In this document: positions 1-8,348 of the stretch, piece after piece
How positions within the stretch are numbered: the first letter of the stretch is position 1
Layout: the number at the start of each line of letters is the position of its first letter
Assembly (NCBI GenBank): GCA_003153355.1
Contig: PLYH01000001.1
Span: forward strand, 376,955 to 440,954
Direction: 5' to 3'
Origin: Candidatus Peregrinibacteria bacterium
Lineage (GTDB): Bacteria > Patescibacteriota > Gracilibacteria > UBA1369
Length of the DNA: 64,000 nucleotides
Notes under the pieces: generated by a model
Told to the model about the DNA's origin: nothing
Seen by the model: the letters and a program-made list of their open reading frames with translations, nothing else
Database searches by the model: none
Made by a program: the position numbers and the translations under genes

Positions 1-510
1 ATAAGATCGAATCGCTTCGCGATTATTTTCCATCTCAAAATAAATATCTCCGGAGGCAACGTAAAGATCTCCGTCTTCGGACAAAAACTTCATGGCGCCC
101 TCAAAAGCTTTAAGCGCCAGATCCTTATGGCCATTGCGGGAAAACCATTTCCCAGCGCTCTTTAAAAGTTTTGCAAACTCATAAGCATCCTGATCGGCAT
201 CTTTTTCTTGTCTGATCTCGGCCTGCAACTCTGTTGGAATGACCGAAGAAACCTGAGCCAAAACATCTTCCATGATGTTGAGCAGCTGCGGATAGCGCAA
301 AATGGCCTGATCGAAAGTCAGTCCTCTTAAAGTATTTAATCGAAAATCCTGAAGTTTGCCCCAGGACTGATTGCCGTCATCGACGACCAGTTTTCTTCGC
401 AGAGCTCGCAGCACTTTTTTATTGAGCACCGGAAAGTCTGAAGCTTCCGCGGTTTTTTCAGAATCCTCAACGTTTTTCTGCTCATCAATGCGGGAAAGTC
501 GTTTTTTCAT
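1..510 (-). CDS. TPR-like protein, partial (runs off left edge)
   Basis: Only the first 170 codons are in the window. ATG at 510 opens a frame that stays open to base 1. The first ~45 residues are charged (MKKRLSRIDEQK...). The stretch from about residue 115 to the edge has alternating helices with the Ala/Gly/aromatic spacing of tetratricopeptide repeats (for example LALKAFEGAM, then LYVASGDIYFEMENN). This suggests a protein-interaction scaffold. No catalytic motif, signal peptide or membrane segment is visible. It is divergent from lemA, with about 150 bp between the two starts. The TPR assignment is pattern-based, and the missing C-terminus could hold another domain. Confidence 0.55.
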   Translation of the reverse strand, partial: MKKRLSRIDEQKNVEDSEKTAEASDFPVLNKKVLRALRRKLVVDDGNQSWGKLQDFRLNTLRGLTFDQAILRYPQLLNIMEDVLAQVSSVIPTELQAEIRQEKDADQDAYEFAKLLKSAGKWFSRNGHKDLALKAFEGAMKFLSEDGDLYVASGDIYFEMENNREAIRSY

Positions 511-604
511 ATACGTAAAAGCAATTTTCGGAGTAGCATAATACTAAAAAACCCAGGATTGTCAATGAATTGGCACACCGTAAATAAATGAAAAACTCGC
601 ACCC

Positions 605-632
605 TTGCAAAATAGCCGTCAACACCTATAAT
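605..632 (+). promoter_or_regulatory. Probable sigma70-type promoter of lemA
   Basis: TTGCAA at 605-610, a 16-base spacer, and a perfect TATAAT at 627-632. The lemA ATG follows 26 bases after the -10 box, which fits a short leader. Confidence 0.6.
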
Positions 633-658
633 AAGCACGATATTTTAATCTCAAATCT

Positions 659-1273
659 ATGAGTACTACCGGTTGGATTATTCTCGCGGTCGTTGTCCTG
701 ATCATCTTCTTTGCCATCGGCATCTATAACGGCTTAATCGGCCTCAAAAATAAGGTTGATGAAGCCTGGGCTGACATCGAAACCCAGCTCAAACGCCGCT
801 ATGACCTCATTCCAAATTTGGTTGAAACGGTCAAAGGCTATGCGACCCACGAAAAAAGCACGCTCGAAGAAGTCACCAAAGCCCGAACCGCAGCCATGAG
901 CGCCGGCTCCTTTGCCGACAAGGCCCAAGCTGAAAACGCTTTGAGCAGCACCCTGAAGAGCATCTTTGCTTTATCTGAAAACTACCCTGACCTGAAAGCC
1001 AACCAGAACTTCCTCGATCTTCAGCAAAGCTTGAAAGACATTGAAGATCACCTTCAGCTTTCACGCCGCTATTACAACGCGACCGTCCGCGACTTCAACA
1101 CCAAGATGGAAGTTTTCCCGAACAACGTTTTTGCAGGCATGATGGGATTTAAAGCCCGCGAATTCTTCCAGACCGACAGCGACGCTGAACGCCAGAACGT
1201 CAAAGTGTCTTTCAGCGATAGCGCAGCACCAAGCGCACCAGCCGCTCCAAAAGACGACAGCACGAAAGCTTAA
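659..1273 (+). CDS. lemA: LemA family protein
   Basis: 204 residues, the usual LemA size. One N-terminal membrane helix (about residues 6-26, IILAVVVLIIFFAIGIYNGL) is followed by the helical LemA domain. The family's most recognisable part is here: AWADIETQLKRRYDLIPNLV at about 37-56, and RRYYNATVRDFN near 136-147. The last ~20 residues are a low-complexity Ala/Pro/Ser tail. LemA proteins are membrane-anchored with the helical bundle outside the cytoplasmic membrane; their biochemical role is not established. The DUF2207 gene begins 11 bp downstream, a pairing seen in many bacteria, so the two probably form one operon and one membrane assembly. Confidence 0.93.
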   Translation: MSTTGWIILAVVVLIIFFAIGIYNGLIGLKNKVDEAWADIETQLKRRYDLIPNLVETVKGYATHEKSTLEEVTKARTAAMSAGSFADKAQAENALSSTLKSIFALSENYPDLKANQNFLDLQQSLKDIEDHLQLSRRYYNATVRDFNTKMEVFPNNVFAGMMGFKAREFFQTDSDAERQNVKVSFSDSAAPSAPAAPKDDSTKA

Positions 1274-1283
1274 ATCTCCCGTT

Positions 1284-3119
1284 ATGACTCAAAACTTCAA
1301 GCATTATCTGAAACATGCCGCGCTTGGAGTTTTTGTTATGACCCAGCTTCTGAGTTTTTCCACCGCGCATGCGCAACAGGACTATGGCGACTGGAATATT
1401 AAAGATTTCAACGCAGTCATTCAGGTCAACAAAGACAGCACCATCAATGTGACGGAAAAACTGGAAGTGGACTTCACGCGTGAAACACACCACGGCATTT
1501 TCCGCTACATTCCAATCAAATACACCGATGATAAAGGATATGAATCACAGATTCCGATTCACGTTCTAAGTGTCCTTCAGGACGGCACCCCGGCAACCTA
1601 CGATGTCACCAACGAAGGCGATAACATCAACATCAAGATCGGTGATGCCAACGTTGAACTGGATTCGGTGGTGGATTACACCATCAAATATCAGGCAGAA
1701 CGCGCGCTGACCAATTACAGCGACCACGACGAACTATATTGGAACGCCACGGGAAACGGCTGGGCAATCCCAATCGATAAAGCCGAAGCAACCATTATCC
1801 TGCCGCAGACGGTTGATAAAAGTCAGCTCAAAGCCACCTGCTACACCGGCCTTGAAGGTTCAAAAGACCAAAACTGTACAGCGACCGTGGGTGAAGGCAA
1901 CAGCAACGTCACCAATAGCAAAACTTTCCAGTTCAGCGCATTTGCACCGGGACGCGCAGCCGGCCAGTCGGCTTTGCAAGGCGGCGAAGGCATGACCATT
2001 GTGGCCTGGTACCCCAAAGGCATGATTGATCCCTCCCCGCCGTCTCCTGAACAGCTTTTTGCTGCGGCTCCATGGTATGAAAAAATCTATCTTTTCATGA
2101 CGCACAACTGGGGTTTGTTCATTCCGATGGCAGTTCTGGCACTCATGACGTTCCTTTGGTACACGCGCGGCCGCGATCCGCGGACCGGAAGAACCGCCAT
2201 CATGCCCATTTACACCCCGCCAGATAACTTGAGACCGACCGAAATCGGAACCATCGTTGATGAAAGCGTGGACATTCAGGACATTACTTCGACGATCATC
2301 GACATGGCGGTGCGCGGCTATCTGCAGATCATCGAAAACAAAAGCAAAGCGATGTTCTTTAATATCACCACCTATAAATTCAAACTGCTCAAACCTGATT
2401 ATGCCAGCGACAAAGATCTTTTGGATTATGAACAGCAGCTTTTAACCTCGATCTTCGGCGGCGGTACCGAAAGGGATTTAACCGATCTCCAGAACCAGTT
2501 TTATAAAGACATTCCTGGTATTAAAAAATCCGTGTACGACCGGCTCATCGCGAACGGTTACTTCCCGAGCAACCCTGAAACGATCCGCAAGCTCTATCTG
2601 GGTTTTGGCTCGGCGTTGCTCTTTGGAATGTTTTTCTTTTTGGGAGCGCTCATCAATTTTGCACCATGGTCTTTGGTGGTTGGAATCGGGGCAAGCGGAG
2701 CCATCATCATCATTTTCTCCAGATTCATGTCCGTCAAAACACTCAAGGGCGTAGAGATGCGCTACCAGATCTTAGGCCTGGAAGAGTTTATCAAAACTGC
2801 GGAAGCGGATCGTCTGAAATTCCAGGAAAAAGAAAATATTTTTGAAAAACTTCTGCCCTACGCCATGGCCCTGGGCATCGCCGACAAATGGACCAAAGCT
2901 TTTGACGGCATCTACAAGACCCCGCCTTCCTGGTACCAGAGCAACGATCCGATGTTCATGAGCCATTTCAGCACCTACTATTTCCTCAGCAGCATCAACG
3001 GACTGAACACAAATATGAGTAGCACTTTCCAATCCTCACCGCGTTCTTCGGGAAGCGGTTTTGGAGGTGGCGGATTCAGCGGCGGAGGCGGCGGTGGTGG
3101 GGGCGGCGGAGCCTGGTAA
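1284..3119 (+). CDS. DUF2207 family membrane protein with glycine-rich C-terminus
   Basis: 611 residues. A signal peptide of about 30 residues ends near STAHA/QQ. The extracytoplasmic DUF2207 domain follows, with the characteristic REThhGIFRYIPI-like segment near residues 70-85. A membrane helix lies at about 275-292 (GLFIPMAVLALMTFLWYT), then a cytoplasmic region, then two more helices near 445-485. The C-terminus is almost pure glycine with a little Ser/Phe and ends in GGAW, a tail commonly seen in this family and in TPM-type proteins. It is transcribed with lemA 11 bp upstream. The function of the family is unknown; the pairing points to envelope maintenance, which is an inference. Confidence 0.9.
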   Translation: MTQNFKHYLKHAALGVFVMTQLLSFSTAHAQQDYGDWNIKDFNAVIQVNKDSTINVTEKLEVDFTRETHHGIFRYIPIKYTDDKGYESQIPIHVLSVLQDGTPATYDVTNEGDNINIKIGDANVELDSVVDYTIKYQAERALTNYSDHDELYWNATGNGWAIPIDKAEATIILPQTVDKSQLKATCYTGLEGSKDQNCTATVGEGNSNVTNSKTFQFSAFAPGRAAGQSALQGGEGMTIVAWYPKGMIDPSPPSPEQLFAAAPWYEKIYLFMTHNWGLFIPMAVLALMTFLWYTRGRDPRTGRTAIMPIYTPPDNLRPTEIGTIVDESVDIQDITSTIIDMAVRGYLQIIENKSKAMFFNITTYKFKLLKPDYASDKDLLDYEQQLLTSIFGGGTERDLTDLQNQFYKDIPGIKKSVYDRLIANGYFPSNPETIRKLYLGFGSALLFGMFFFLGALINFAPWSLVVGIGASGAIIIIFSRFMSVKTLKGVEMRYQILGLEEFIKTAEADRLKFQEKENIFEKLLPYAMALGIADKWTKAFDGIYKTPPSWYQSNDPMFMSHFSTYYFLSSINGLNTNMSSTFQSSPRSSGSGFGGGGFSGGGGGGGGGGAW

Positions 3120-3134
3120 TTTTCAATACGCCGT

Positions 3135-4382
3135 CTAGAAAGTTTTGTAATAGTCGGCAGCGGTCTGCAAACAGTACTGCGTCATTATTGGACCATCGAT
3201 GGCCTGGGTAGTTTGCGTTGGATCATCCAAAGACTGGCACAGCTGTTTTGCCTTTGAGTCGTCATGGTAGTAAGAAATAAAATCTTTCACGGCACCAACG
3301 AAACATTCGGACTGCTGGGTATAATCTGTTCCAAACAGACAGTTGGTACGGGTTTTCTGAATGTCGCTGATCGTTGATCCGCTGGCGTCGCGCCCTTCAC
3401 TTCGATAACAGGTCACGTTGAAACCTTTATCAACTTTCGCGCAAATAGCAAAAGTCTTCGCAAAATTATAACCGTTCTGCTGGAGCATATAAGAAGTCTG
3501 CATGAGGTAACACTGCTGTTTATATTTTTGATCCACGGCATCGCAGGGATATACCGTATCACTGGGTTTTAAGCTGGCACTGTGGAAAGGCGTCCCGTCA
3601 TTAATGATATTTTGCATGAACACTCCGCTGTAGCAGGACTGTTTTTCCCAATCGCCCGTAAGATTTTCACACATCTTGAGAGCATTGAAAATATTGTCGT
3701 CTTCAACATCCATCAGCCCGTGGCCCATGCCGTGGACGCAGTTGTAATACATAAATGAATAACTGGATTTGCCGGGAATATCCGCGCAGATGGTATCAAG
3801 TTTGGCACCCAGATTATCTTTGCCGATCTTGGTCATGATCGCTTCCATCACGCCGTGATAATAACCGGACCAGCAAAAGCTGTCTCCGTGCTCGTAAGCC
3901 TGGTCAACGGTGGTATATTTTTCGACCGCAGCCCTTCCGATCACATGGGCCAGAGGATGACAGTATGAACTGACGGCCGGTGAAGTATTATAAAGAATTT
4001 TCAGGTCGGTAAAAGCTGCTTCAGGTCCATCCGCGAGCGTTCGGCTTTTGAAAAAATCCTCATAACACGTATCCGCAGGCACGCCGTTTTCCGCAAAACA
4101 CTTGCTGACCGGGCCGCTTAAAAGCTGCTGTTTATAAGCATCGGTCACGATTTGCTGCTGCGAACCGCCGCCCATAAGATATTGAGGAGTGCTGTCAGCC
4201 TGCTGGCTGTAAATGGACTGCATCATTCCGGTTTTATCCAACTGGTTCTCCGGCGAATTCTGCTCAGAACTGTTCTGCAGAGTCGAACCGTTTTGCAGCG
4301 ACGAACTGTCCGGTGCCATCCATGAACTTTGGCATCCCGACAAAAACGCGCACAAAAGAATCAACGTGGAAAATCTTTTCAT
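3135..4382 (-). CDS. Cys/His-rich lipoprotein of unknown function
   Basis: 415 residues from ATG at 4382. A longer frame exists from 4427, but this start gives a clean lipoprotein signal, MKRFSTLILLCAFLSGC, with the lipobox cysteine at 17. A Ser/Gln/Asn-rich linker follows. The mature domain has many cysteines and repeated histidine motifs: CHPLAHVIGR, SGYYHGVMEA and CVHGMGHGLMD. The spacing of His pairs and Cys suggests metal or haem binding or several disulfides. I do not recognise the family. A TACAAT -10 box lies just 6 bases before the ATG, so the transcript would be nearly leaderless. It is convergent with the DUF2207 gene. Confidence 0.75.
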   Translation of the reverse strand: MKRFSTLILLCAFLSGCQSSWMAPDSSSLQNGSTLQNSSEQNSPENQLDKTGMMQSIYSQQADSTPQYLMGGGSQQQIVTDAYKQQLLSGPVSKCFAENGVPADTCYEDFFKSRTLADGPEAAFTDLKILYNTSPAVSSYCHPLAHVIGRAAVEKYTTVDQAYEHGDSFCWSGYYHGVMEAIMTKIGKDNLGAKLDTICADIPGKSSYSFMYYNCVHGMGHGLMDVEDDNIFNALKMCENLTGDWEKQSCYSGVFMQNIINDGTPFHSASLKPSDTVYPCDAVDQKYKQQCYLMQTSYMLQQNGYNFAKTFAICAKVDKGFNVTCYRSEGRDASGSTISDIQKTRTNCLFGTDYTQQSECFVGAVKDFISYYHDDSKAKQLCQSLDDPTQTTQAIDGPIMTQYCLQTAADYYKTF

Positions 4383-4388
4383 ACCACT

Positions 4389-4418
4389 ATTGTACCCCGA
4401 AAGGCCTTCCTGCAGCAA
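4389..4418 (-). promoter_or_regulatory. Probable promoter of the Cys/His lipoprotein gene
   Basis: On the minus strand: TTGCTG (4413-4418), 18-base spacer, TACAAT (4389-4394), ending only 6 bases before the ATG at 4382. This supports that start over the longer frame and implies a nearly leaderless mRNA. Confidence 0.45.
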
Positions 4419-4438
4419 AATCCTCAATAAACCCCGGA

Positions 4439-6415
4439 TTAAAGCTTATATTTCTCCTTAATCTCTTCGATTTCATCTCTAAGATCAGCGGCTTTTTCAA
4501 ACTCAAGATTTTGGGAAGCCAGATCCATCTGCGATTCAAGTTCGGAAATAAATCTGCCAAGCTCTTCGCGCGGAACCTTGGTCGGATCAATATGACGTTC
4601 GCCGCGTTTCTCCTTCTTGCTGTGTTCCATCGCAATGTCCTTAATCGCCTTGATGATGGACTGCGGGGTAATACCATGTTTGGTATTGTATGCTGTCTGA
4701 ATGCCGCGGCGGCGCTCCGTTTCGCTCAAGGCCTTCTTCATGGCGTCGGTGATGCGGTCCGCGTACATGATCACGAATCCGTTCACATTGCGCGCCGCGC
4801 GCCCGATGGTCTGAATCAAAGCCCCTTCGGAACGCAAAAATCCCTGCTTGTCCGCATCCAAAATTCCGATGAAGGAAACTTCCGGCAAATCCAGACCTTC
4901 ACGCAGCAGGTTAATACCAACGAGCACATCAAACTTGCCGATACGCAGGTCTCTTAAAATCTCAATACGTTCAAGCGTATCAATATCCGAATGGAGATAA
5001 CGGACTTTGATGCCCGCATCGGTCAGATAGTCCGTCAAATCCTCTGCCGAACGTTTCGTAAGAGTGGTGAGCAGCACGCGTTCCTTTACCTTCACGCGCT
5101 TATGAATCTCATTCAAAATATCGTCGATCTGATGTTCGCTTGGTCGGACCACGACTTCCGGATCAATCAAACCCGTCGGACGGATAATCTGTTCAGCGAC
5201 ATTCTTCCCGGCTTTTTCAAATTCATACTTGGACGGCGTGGCGGAAACATACACCGCCAGATTCACGGCCTTTTCAAACTCTTCAAACTTCATCGGTCTG
5301 TTGTCATGCGCGGAAGGCAGACGGAAGCCGTAATCGATCAAGGTCTGTTTGCGCGAAAAATTGCCGTTGTGCATACCGCCGATCTGCGGAATCGTCATGT
5401 GGGATTCATCGACAAACAGCAAGAAATCATCAGGGAAATAATCGAACAAGGTTGCCGGAGGTGTGCCCGGGGCGCGACCGTTCAAATATCTCGTATAGTT
5501 TTCAATGCCCGTGGTGTAGCCGGTTTCCTGCAATATCTCCAGATCGTATTCCGTACGGGTTTTGATGCGTTCCGCTTCCAGAAGTTTCCCTTGTTTTAAA
5601 AGTTCGTCATGGCGAATGAGCATATCAGCACGGATATTAGCCACGGCTGCTTCAATCTTGTCACGGCTCGTGACGTCATGTTTGGCCGGAAATATTTTCA
5701 CGGCATCAAGTTCGCGGATCTCTTCGCCGGTGAAGGAATCAGCTTCAGTAATGCGGTCGATCTCATCCCCGAAAAACTCCAGACGAAAAACCGTATCGCG
5801 GTCAGGAGGGAAAATTTCCACCGTATCACCGAGCACGTGGAACATGCCCTGCTTAAAATCCATCACCGAGCGGGTGAACTGAATATCGGAAAGCTGCCTG
5901 AGCAAGCGGTCGCGCTTATAATTGTCTCCTTTTTTAATCTCGATCGCGAACTTGTTATAGTCTTCCACATCACCCAAACCGTAAATGCAGGATACTGAAG
6001 CCACAATCAAAACATCGCGCCGCGTTAATAAATTCACGGTCGCGGCATGGCGGAACTTATTGATCTCTTCATTGATCGAAGAATCTTTTTCAATATAAGT
6101 GTCCGTGGTTGGAATATAAGCTTCCGGCTGGTAATAATCGTAATAAGAAACAAAATAACTCACCGCGTTATTCGGAAAAAATTCCTGAAACTCATTGCAC
6201 AGCTGCGCCGCAAGAGTTTTGTTATGAGCAATGACCAACGTCGGACGCTGCATCTGCTGGACGATATTCGCCATCGTAAAAGTTTTTCCGGAACCCGTCA
6301 CACCCAAAAGGACCTGGTGTTTTTCACCTTTATTCAAACCTTTCATTAATTTTTCAATCGCCGCCGGCTGGTCACCGGTTGGTTTATACGGAGAAACGAG
6401 TTCAAATTTACCCAT
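4439..6415 (-). CDS. uvrB: Excinuclease ABC subunit B
   Basis: 658 residues, full length for UvrB, the damage-verifying helicase-like subunit of nucleotide excision repair. The Walker A motif GVTGSGKT is at 38-45. The beta-hairpin segment [12 protein letters not shown] near residue 92 is what UvrB inserts between the DNA strands. The DEAH-like box is present as [13 protein letters not shown]. The helicase C-terminal motifs include [14 protein letters not shown] and [11 protein letters not shown]-terminal UVR coiled-coil motif (about 618-653, [19 protein letters not shown]) docks UvrC. No uvrA or uvrC is in the window. It appears monocistronic or co-transcribed with the lipoprotein gene about 60 bp downstream. 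Confidence 0.98.
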   Translation of the reverse strand: MGKFELVSPYKPTGDQPAAIEKLMKGLNKGEKHQVLLGVTGSGKTFTMANIVQQMQRPTLVIAHNKTLAAQLCNEFQEFFPNNAVSYFVSYYDYYQPEAYIPTTDTYIEKDSSINEEINKFRHAATVNLLTRRDVLIVASVSCIYGLGDVEDYNKFAIEIKKGDNYKRDRLLRQLSDIQFTRSVMDFKQGMFHVLGDTVEIFPPDRDTVFRLEFFGDEIDRITEADSFTGEEIRELDAVKIFPAKHDVTSRDKIEAAVANIRADMLIRHDELLKQGKLLEAERIKTRTEYDLEILQETGYTTGIENYTRYLNGRAPGTPPATLFDYFPDDFLLFVDESHMTIPQIGGMHNGNFSRKQTLIDYGFRLPSAHDNRPMKFEEFEKAVNLAVYVSATPSKYEFEKAGKNVAEQIIRPTGLIDPEVVVRPSEHQIDDILNEIHKRVKVKERVLLTTLTKRSAEDLTDYLTDAGIKVRYLHSDIDTLERIEILRDLRIGKFDVLVGINLLREGLDLPEVSFIGILDADKQGFLRSEGALIQTIGRAARNVNGFVIMYADRITDAMKKALSETERRRGIQTAYNTKHGITPQSIIKAIKDIAMEHSKKEKRGERHIDPTKVPREELGRFISELESQMDLASQNLEFEKAADLRDEIEEIKEKYKL

Positions 6416-6510
6416 AAAGCAAAATTATCAATCCAGAGCTTATGAATTTTAAACACTTTTTCTCAAAAAATCAAGCCCCCTCGGACTTATTGGGCAATTC
6501 AACAATGATA

Positions 6511-6539
6511 TTCCCTTTTAGCTCAGCTTAACCTATAAT
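6511..6539 (+). promoter_or_regulatory. Probable promoter of the DUF378 gene
   Basis: TATAAT at 6534-6539 with a weak TTCCCT -35 at 6511-6516 and a 17-base spacer. The ATG follows about 40 bases later. Confidence 0.45.
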
Positions 6540-6580
6540 GCTGGGCAAGGTACCAATTAATCCCTAACCCTCTTTCTTTT

Positions 6581-6826
6581 ATGGCAAAACATAAACCAAT
6601 GTGCATGATCGTGAACCTTCTGGTTTTCATCGGCGCTATTAACTGGGGTCTCGTCGGCCTCGGCGGTTTTCTTAAAATGAACCTCAACGTAGTGAACCTT
6701 ATCCTTGGTTCATGGCCAACAGTTGAATGGATCGTTTACCTCCTCGTTGGTGTTGCAGGTCTTGCAATGGGATACATGCTCATGACATGCAAAGACTGCG
6801 CTTGCCAGACCATGGACAAAAAATAA
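6581..6826 (+). CDS. DUF378 family small membrane protein
   Basis: 81 residues. The N-terminal helix carries the family signature IGAINWGLVG (about residues 18-27). A second hydrophobic helix spans about 49-68 (WIVYLLVGVAGLAMGYMLM). The C-terminal tail has three cysteines (TCKDCACQ). DUF378 proteins are two-helix membrane proteins of unknown function. The gene stands alone, with its own -10 box upstream and two strong terminator hairpins directly downstream. Confidence 0.88.
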   Translation: MAKHKPMCMIVNLLVFIGAINWGLVGLGGFLKMNLNVVNLILGSWPTVEWIVYLLVGVAGLAMGYMLMTCKDCACQTMDKK

Positions 6827-6828
6827 TT

Positions 6829-6851
6829 GCACCAAAAATCGGTGCTTTTTT
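6829..6851 (+). terminator. Intrinsic terminator after the DUF378 gene
   Basis: Stem GCACC/GGTGC around a 7-base loop, followed by six T. It begins 3 bases after the stop codon. Confidence 0.75.
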
Positions 6852-6860
6852 AAAACATTC

Positions 6861-6889
6861 AAAGCCTCACCTTACGGTGGGGCTTTTTT
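6861..6889 (+). terminator. Second intrinsic terminator after the DUF378 gene
   Basis: Stem AAAGCCTCACC/GGTGGGGCTTT (one T-G pair) around TTAC, followed by a T run. Placed in tandem with the first hairpin, it fully insulates the next gene. Confidence 0.8.
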
Positions 6890-6954
6890 AAGCTCATTCC
6901 TGGCTATTTACAAAAATAAAAAAAGATGTAAAACAACAAACCAATATTATTCTT

Positions 6955-8199
6955 ATGGCTTTCAAAGACCTCTCATTATTGAAAGATTCCGTGTGCGAAG
7001 AAGATCTTCAGGAAATCGCCATACGCGGAAATATTGATATATACCGCGGACTGCCCGAGTATACAAGAATGCACTTACTGGGATTCCTCAAACGTTCGGG
7101 CATCGCGGATCACCGCGTCCTGCTTTTGGACATGATGCTGCAGGAACGCCAGCCTGACATCCTCATCACTCAAAGGCTCGAAGCCATCATCGACGAGGTG
7201 CGGGGAGAGGTCATCTCAAAAACCATGCGCGAAGAACAAGCCAAACGCCGCACCGCCGAAAAACCAAGACCCGCGGAAAACGCAGCTATCATCAAAAATC
7301 CCAACCGCATGCTTTCTGCTGCAGAAATTCTGCAGCGTTTTAAAAAACTCGGCGTGGATTTCTACAAAATGATGAAGGAATGGGAATCTTTTTATGCCAC
7401 CCACCGTTTTGGCCAAAGGGTAAAAAAACTTTCAAGAGATGAAAACTATCAGCTTCCGGTTCCTTCAATAACGAATAAAGCGATGGAAGCTTTTGAACAA
7501 GCCCACCGCGAAGGCCACATCAATACTTTTATGATCGACGATGCCCGGGTGGCCGACGGGACGACCCTGAAGCTTTTTGAACGCAAAGTCTTAAAACTTT
7601 TTAAAAAGAAATACGGTTTCACAACCCTGGAAGATGCCGTCTGGTTTTTGAACAGAACAACCCCAGGCAAAACAGGAGTGCGGGTTATCGGAGTGAACAC
7701 CGAAGCAGCAGTCATAAACCCCAGACAAAAAGAAAAATGCTTCCAGGAATACACGCCGCAAAATGCATACGAAAGCCTGATGGGCCTTGGGACATATACG
7801 CGGCTTTTCCATTATTTAGACGAAAATGACGCCAATGCTTTCTATGGCCTTAAATGCTTTACGTTTGAAGGCGACAAGACTCTTTATGACCGCACCGTCC
7901 TATTCAACAACAAAACGGCCCGGAACCAGATCCTGACCCGGGGACCGAATCCGGACGATCAGCGCTTCATGCCTTCCCTGGAAGTCGGAGAAGAAATCAC
8001 TGAGCCGCTCCCGCGTTACCAGACTCCAACGACCATGGTAGCCTCGGATGATATGCGTTTCGTCAAAAACAACGGTCCGTTGGCGCATATGGATACGTGG
8101 CCCGCGCCCGCGAACCCGGCAAATCTTGACCTTTACGCGCTCCAACAGCTGAGCGAAGCAGCGGACGCGGATGACAAAGATGACGACATTCCGTTTTAG
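6955..8199 (+). CDS. Unknown protein ending in an SSB-like DDDIPF tip
   Basis: 414 residues, family not recognised. The N-terminal ~85 residues are helical and leucine-rich. A charged linker (about 85-118, rich in Arg/Lys/Ala/Pro) follows, then a mixed helical region. The last residues are DADDKDDDIPF, identical in their final six (DDDIPF) to the conserved C-terminal peptide of bacterial single-stranded DNA-binding protein, preceded by an acidic run as in SSB. No OB-fold pattern is evident in the rest, so it is not an obvious SSB itself. It is a single gene between the double terminator upstream and a terminator downstream, convergent with nrdJ. Confidence 0.7.
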   Translation: MAFKDLSLLKDSVCEEDLQEIAIRGNIDIYRGLPEYTRMHLLGFLKRSGIADHRVLLLDMMLQERQPDILITQRLEAIIDEVRGEVISKTMREEQAKRRTAEKPRPAENAAIIKNPNRMLSAAEILQRFKKLGVDFYKMMKEWESFYATHRFGQRVKKLSRDENYQLPVPSITNKAMEAFEQAHREGHINTFMIDDARVADGTTLKLFERKVLKLFKKKYGFTTLEDAVWFLNRTTPGKTGVRVIGVNTEAAVINPRQKEKCFQEYTPQNAYESLMGLGTYTRLFHYLDENDANAFYGLKCFTFEGDKTLYDRTVLFNNKTARNQILTRGPNPDDQRFMPSLEVGEEITEPLPRYQTPTTMVASDDMRFVKNNGPLAHMDTWPAPANPANLDLYALQQLSEAADADDKDDDIPF

Positions 8200-8271
8200 A
8201 GTTTCAATAAAAGGCCCGACCATATAACCGAAATTGTTCAAAATTTCTATTTTACAAGGAGACAAGAAAAA

Positions 8272-8312
8272 AACTTCCGAACTGTATAAACATACAGAGA
8301 GGAAGTTTTTTT
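8272..8312. terminator. Bidirectional terminator between the 414-residue gene and nrdJ
   Basis: Hairpin with outer stem AACTTCC/GGAAGTT and inner stem CTGTAT/ATACAG around AAAC. T-rich on the plus side and A-rich on the other, so it can serve both convergent genes. Confidence 0.7.
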
Positions 8313-8348
8313 CGCAGGCGACGCCGTAAAATAAAATTTTCAACAATT

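Noticed and set aside
4313..4957. 214-codon plus-strand frame across the lipoprotein and uvrB
   Set aside because: Antisense to uvrB, which has complete motifs; no independent evidence.
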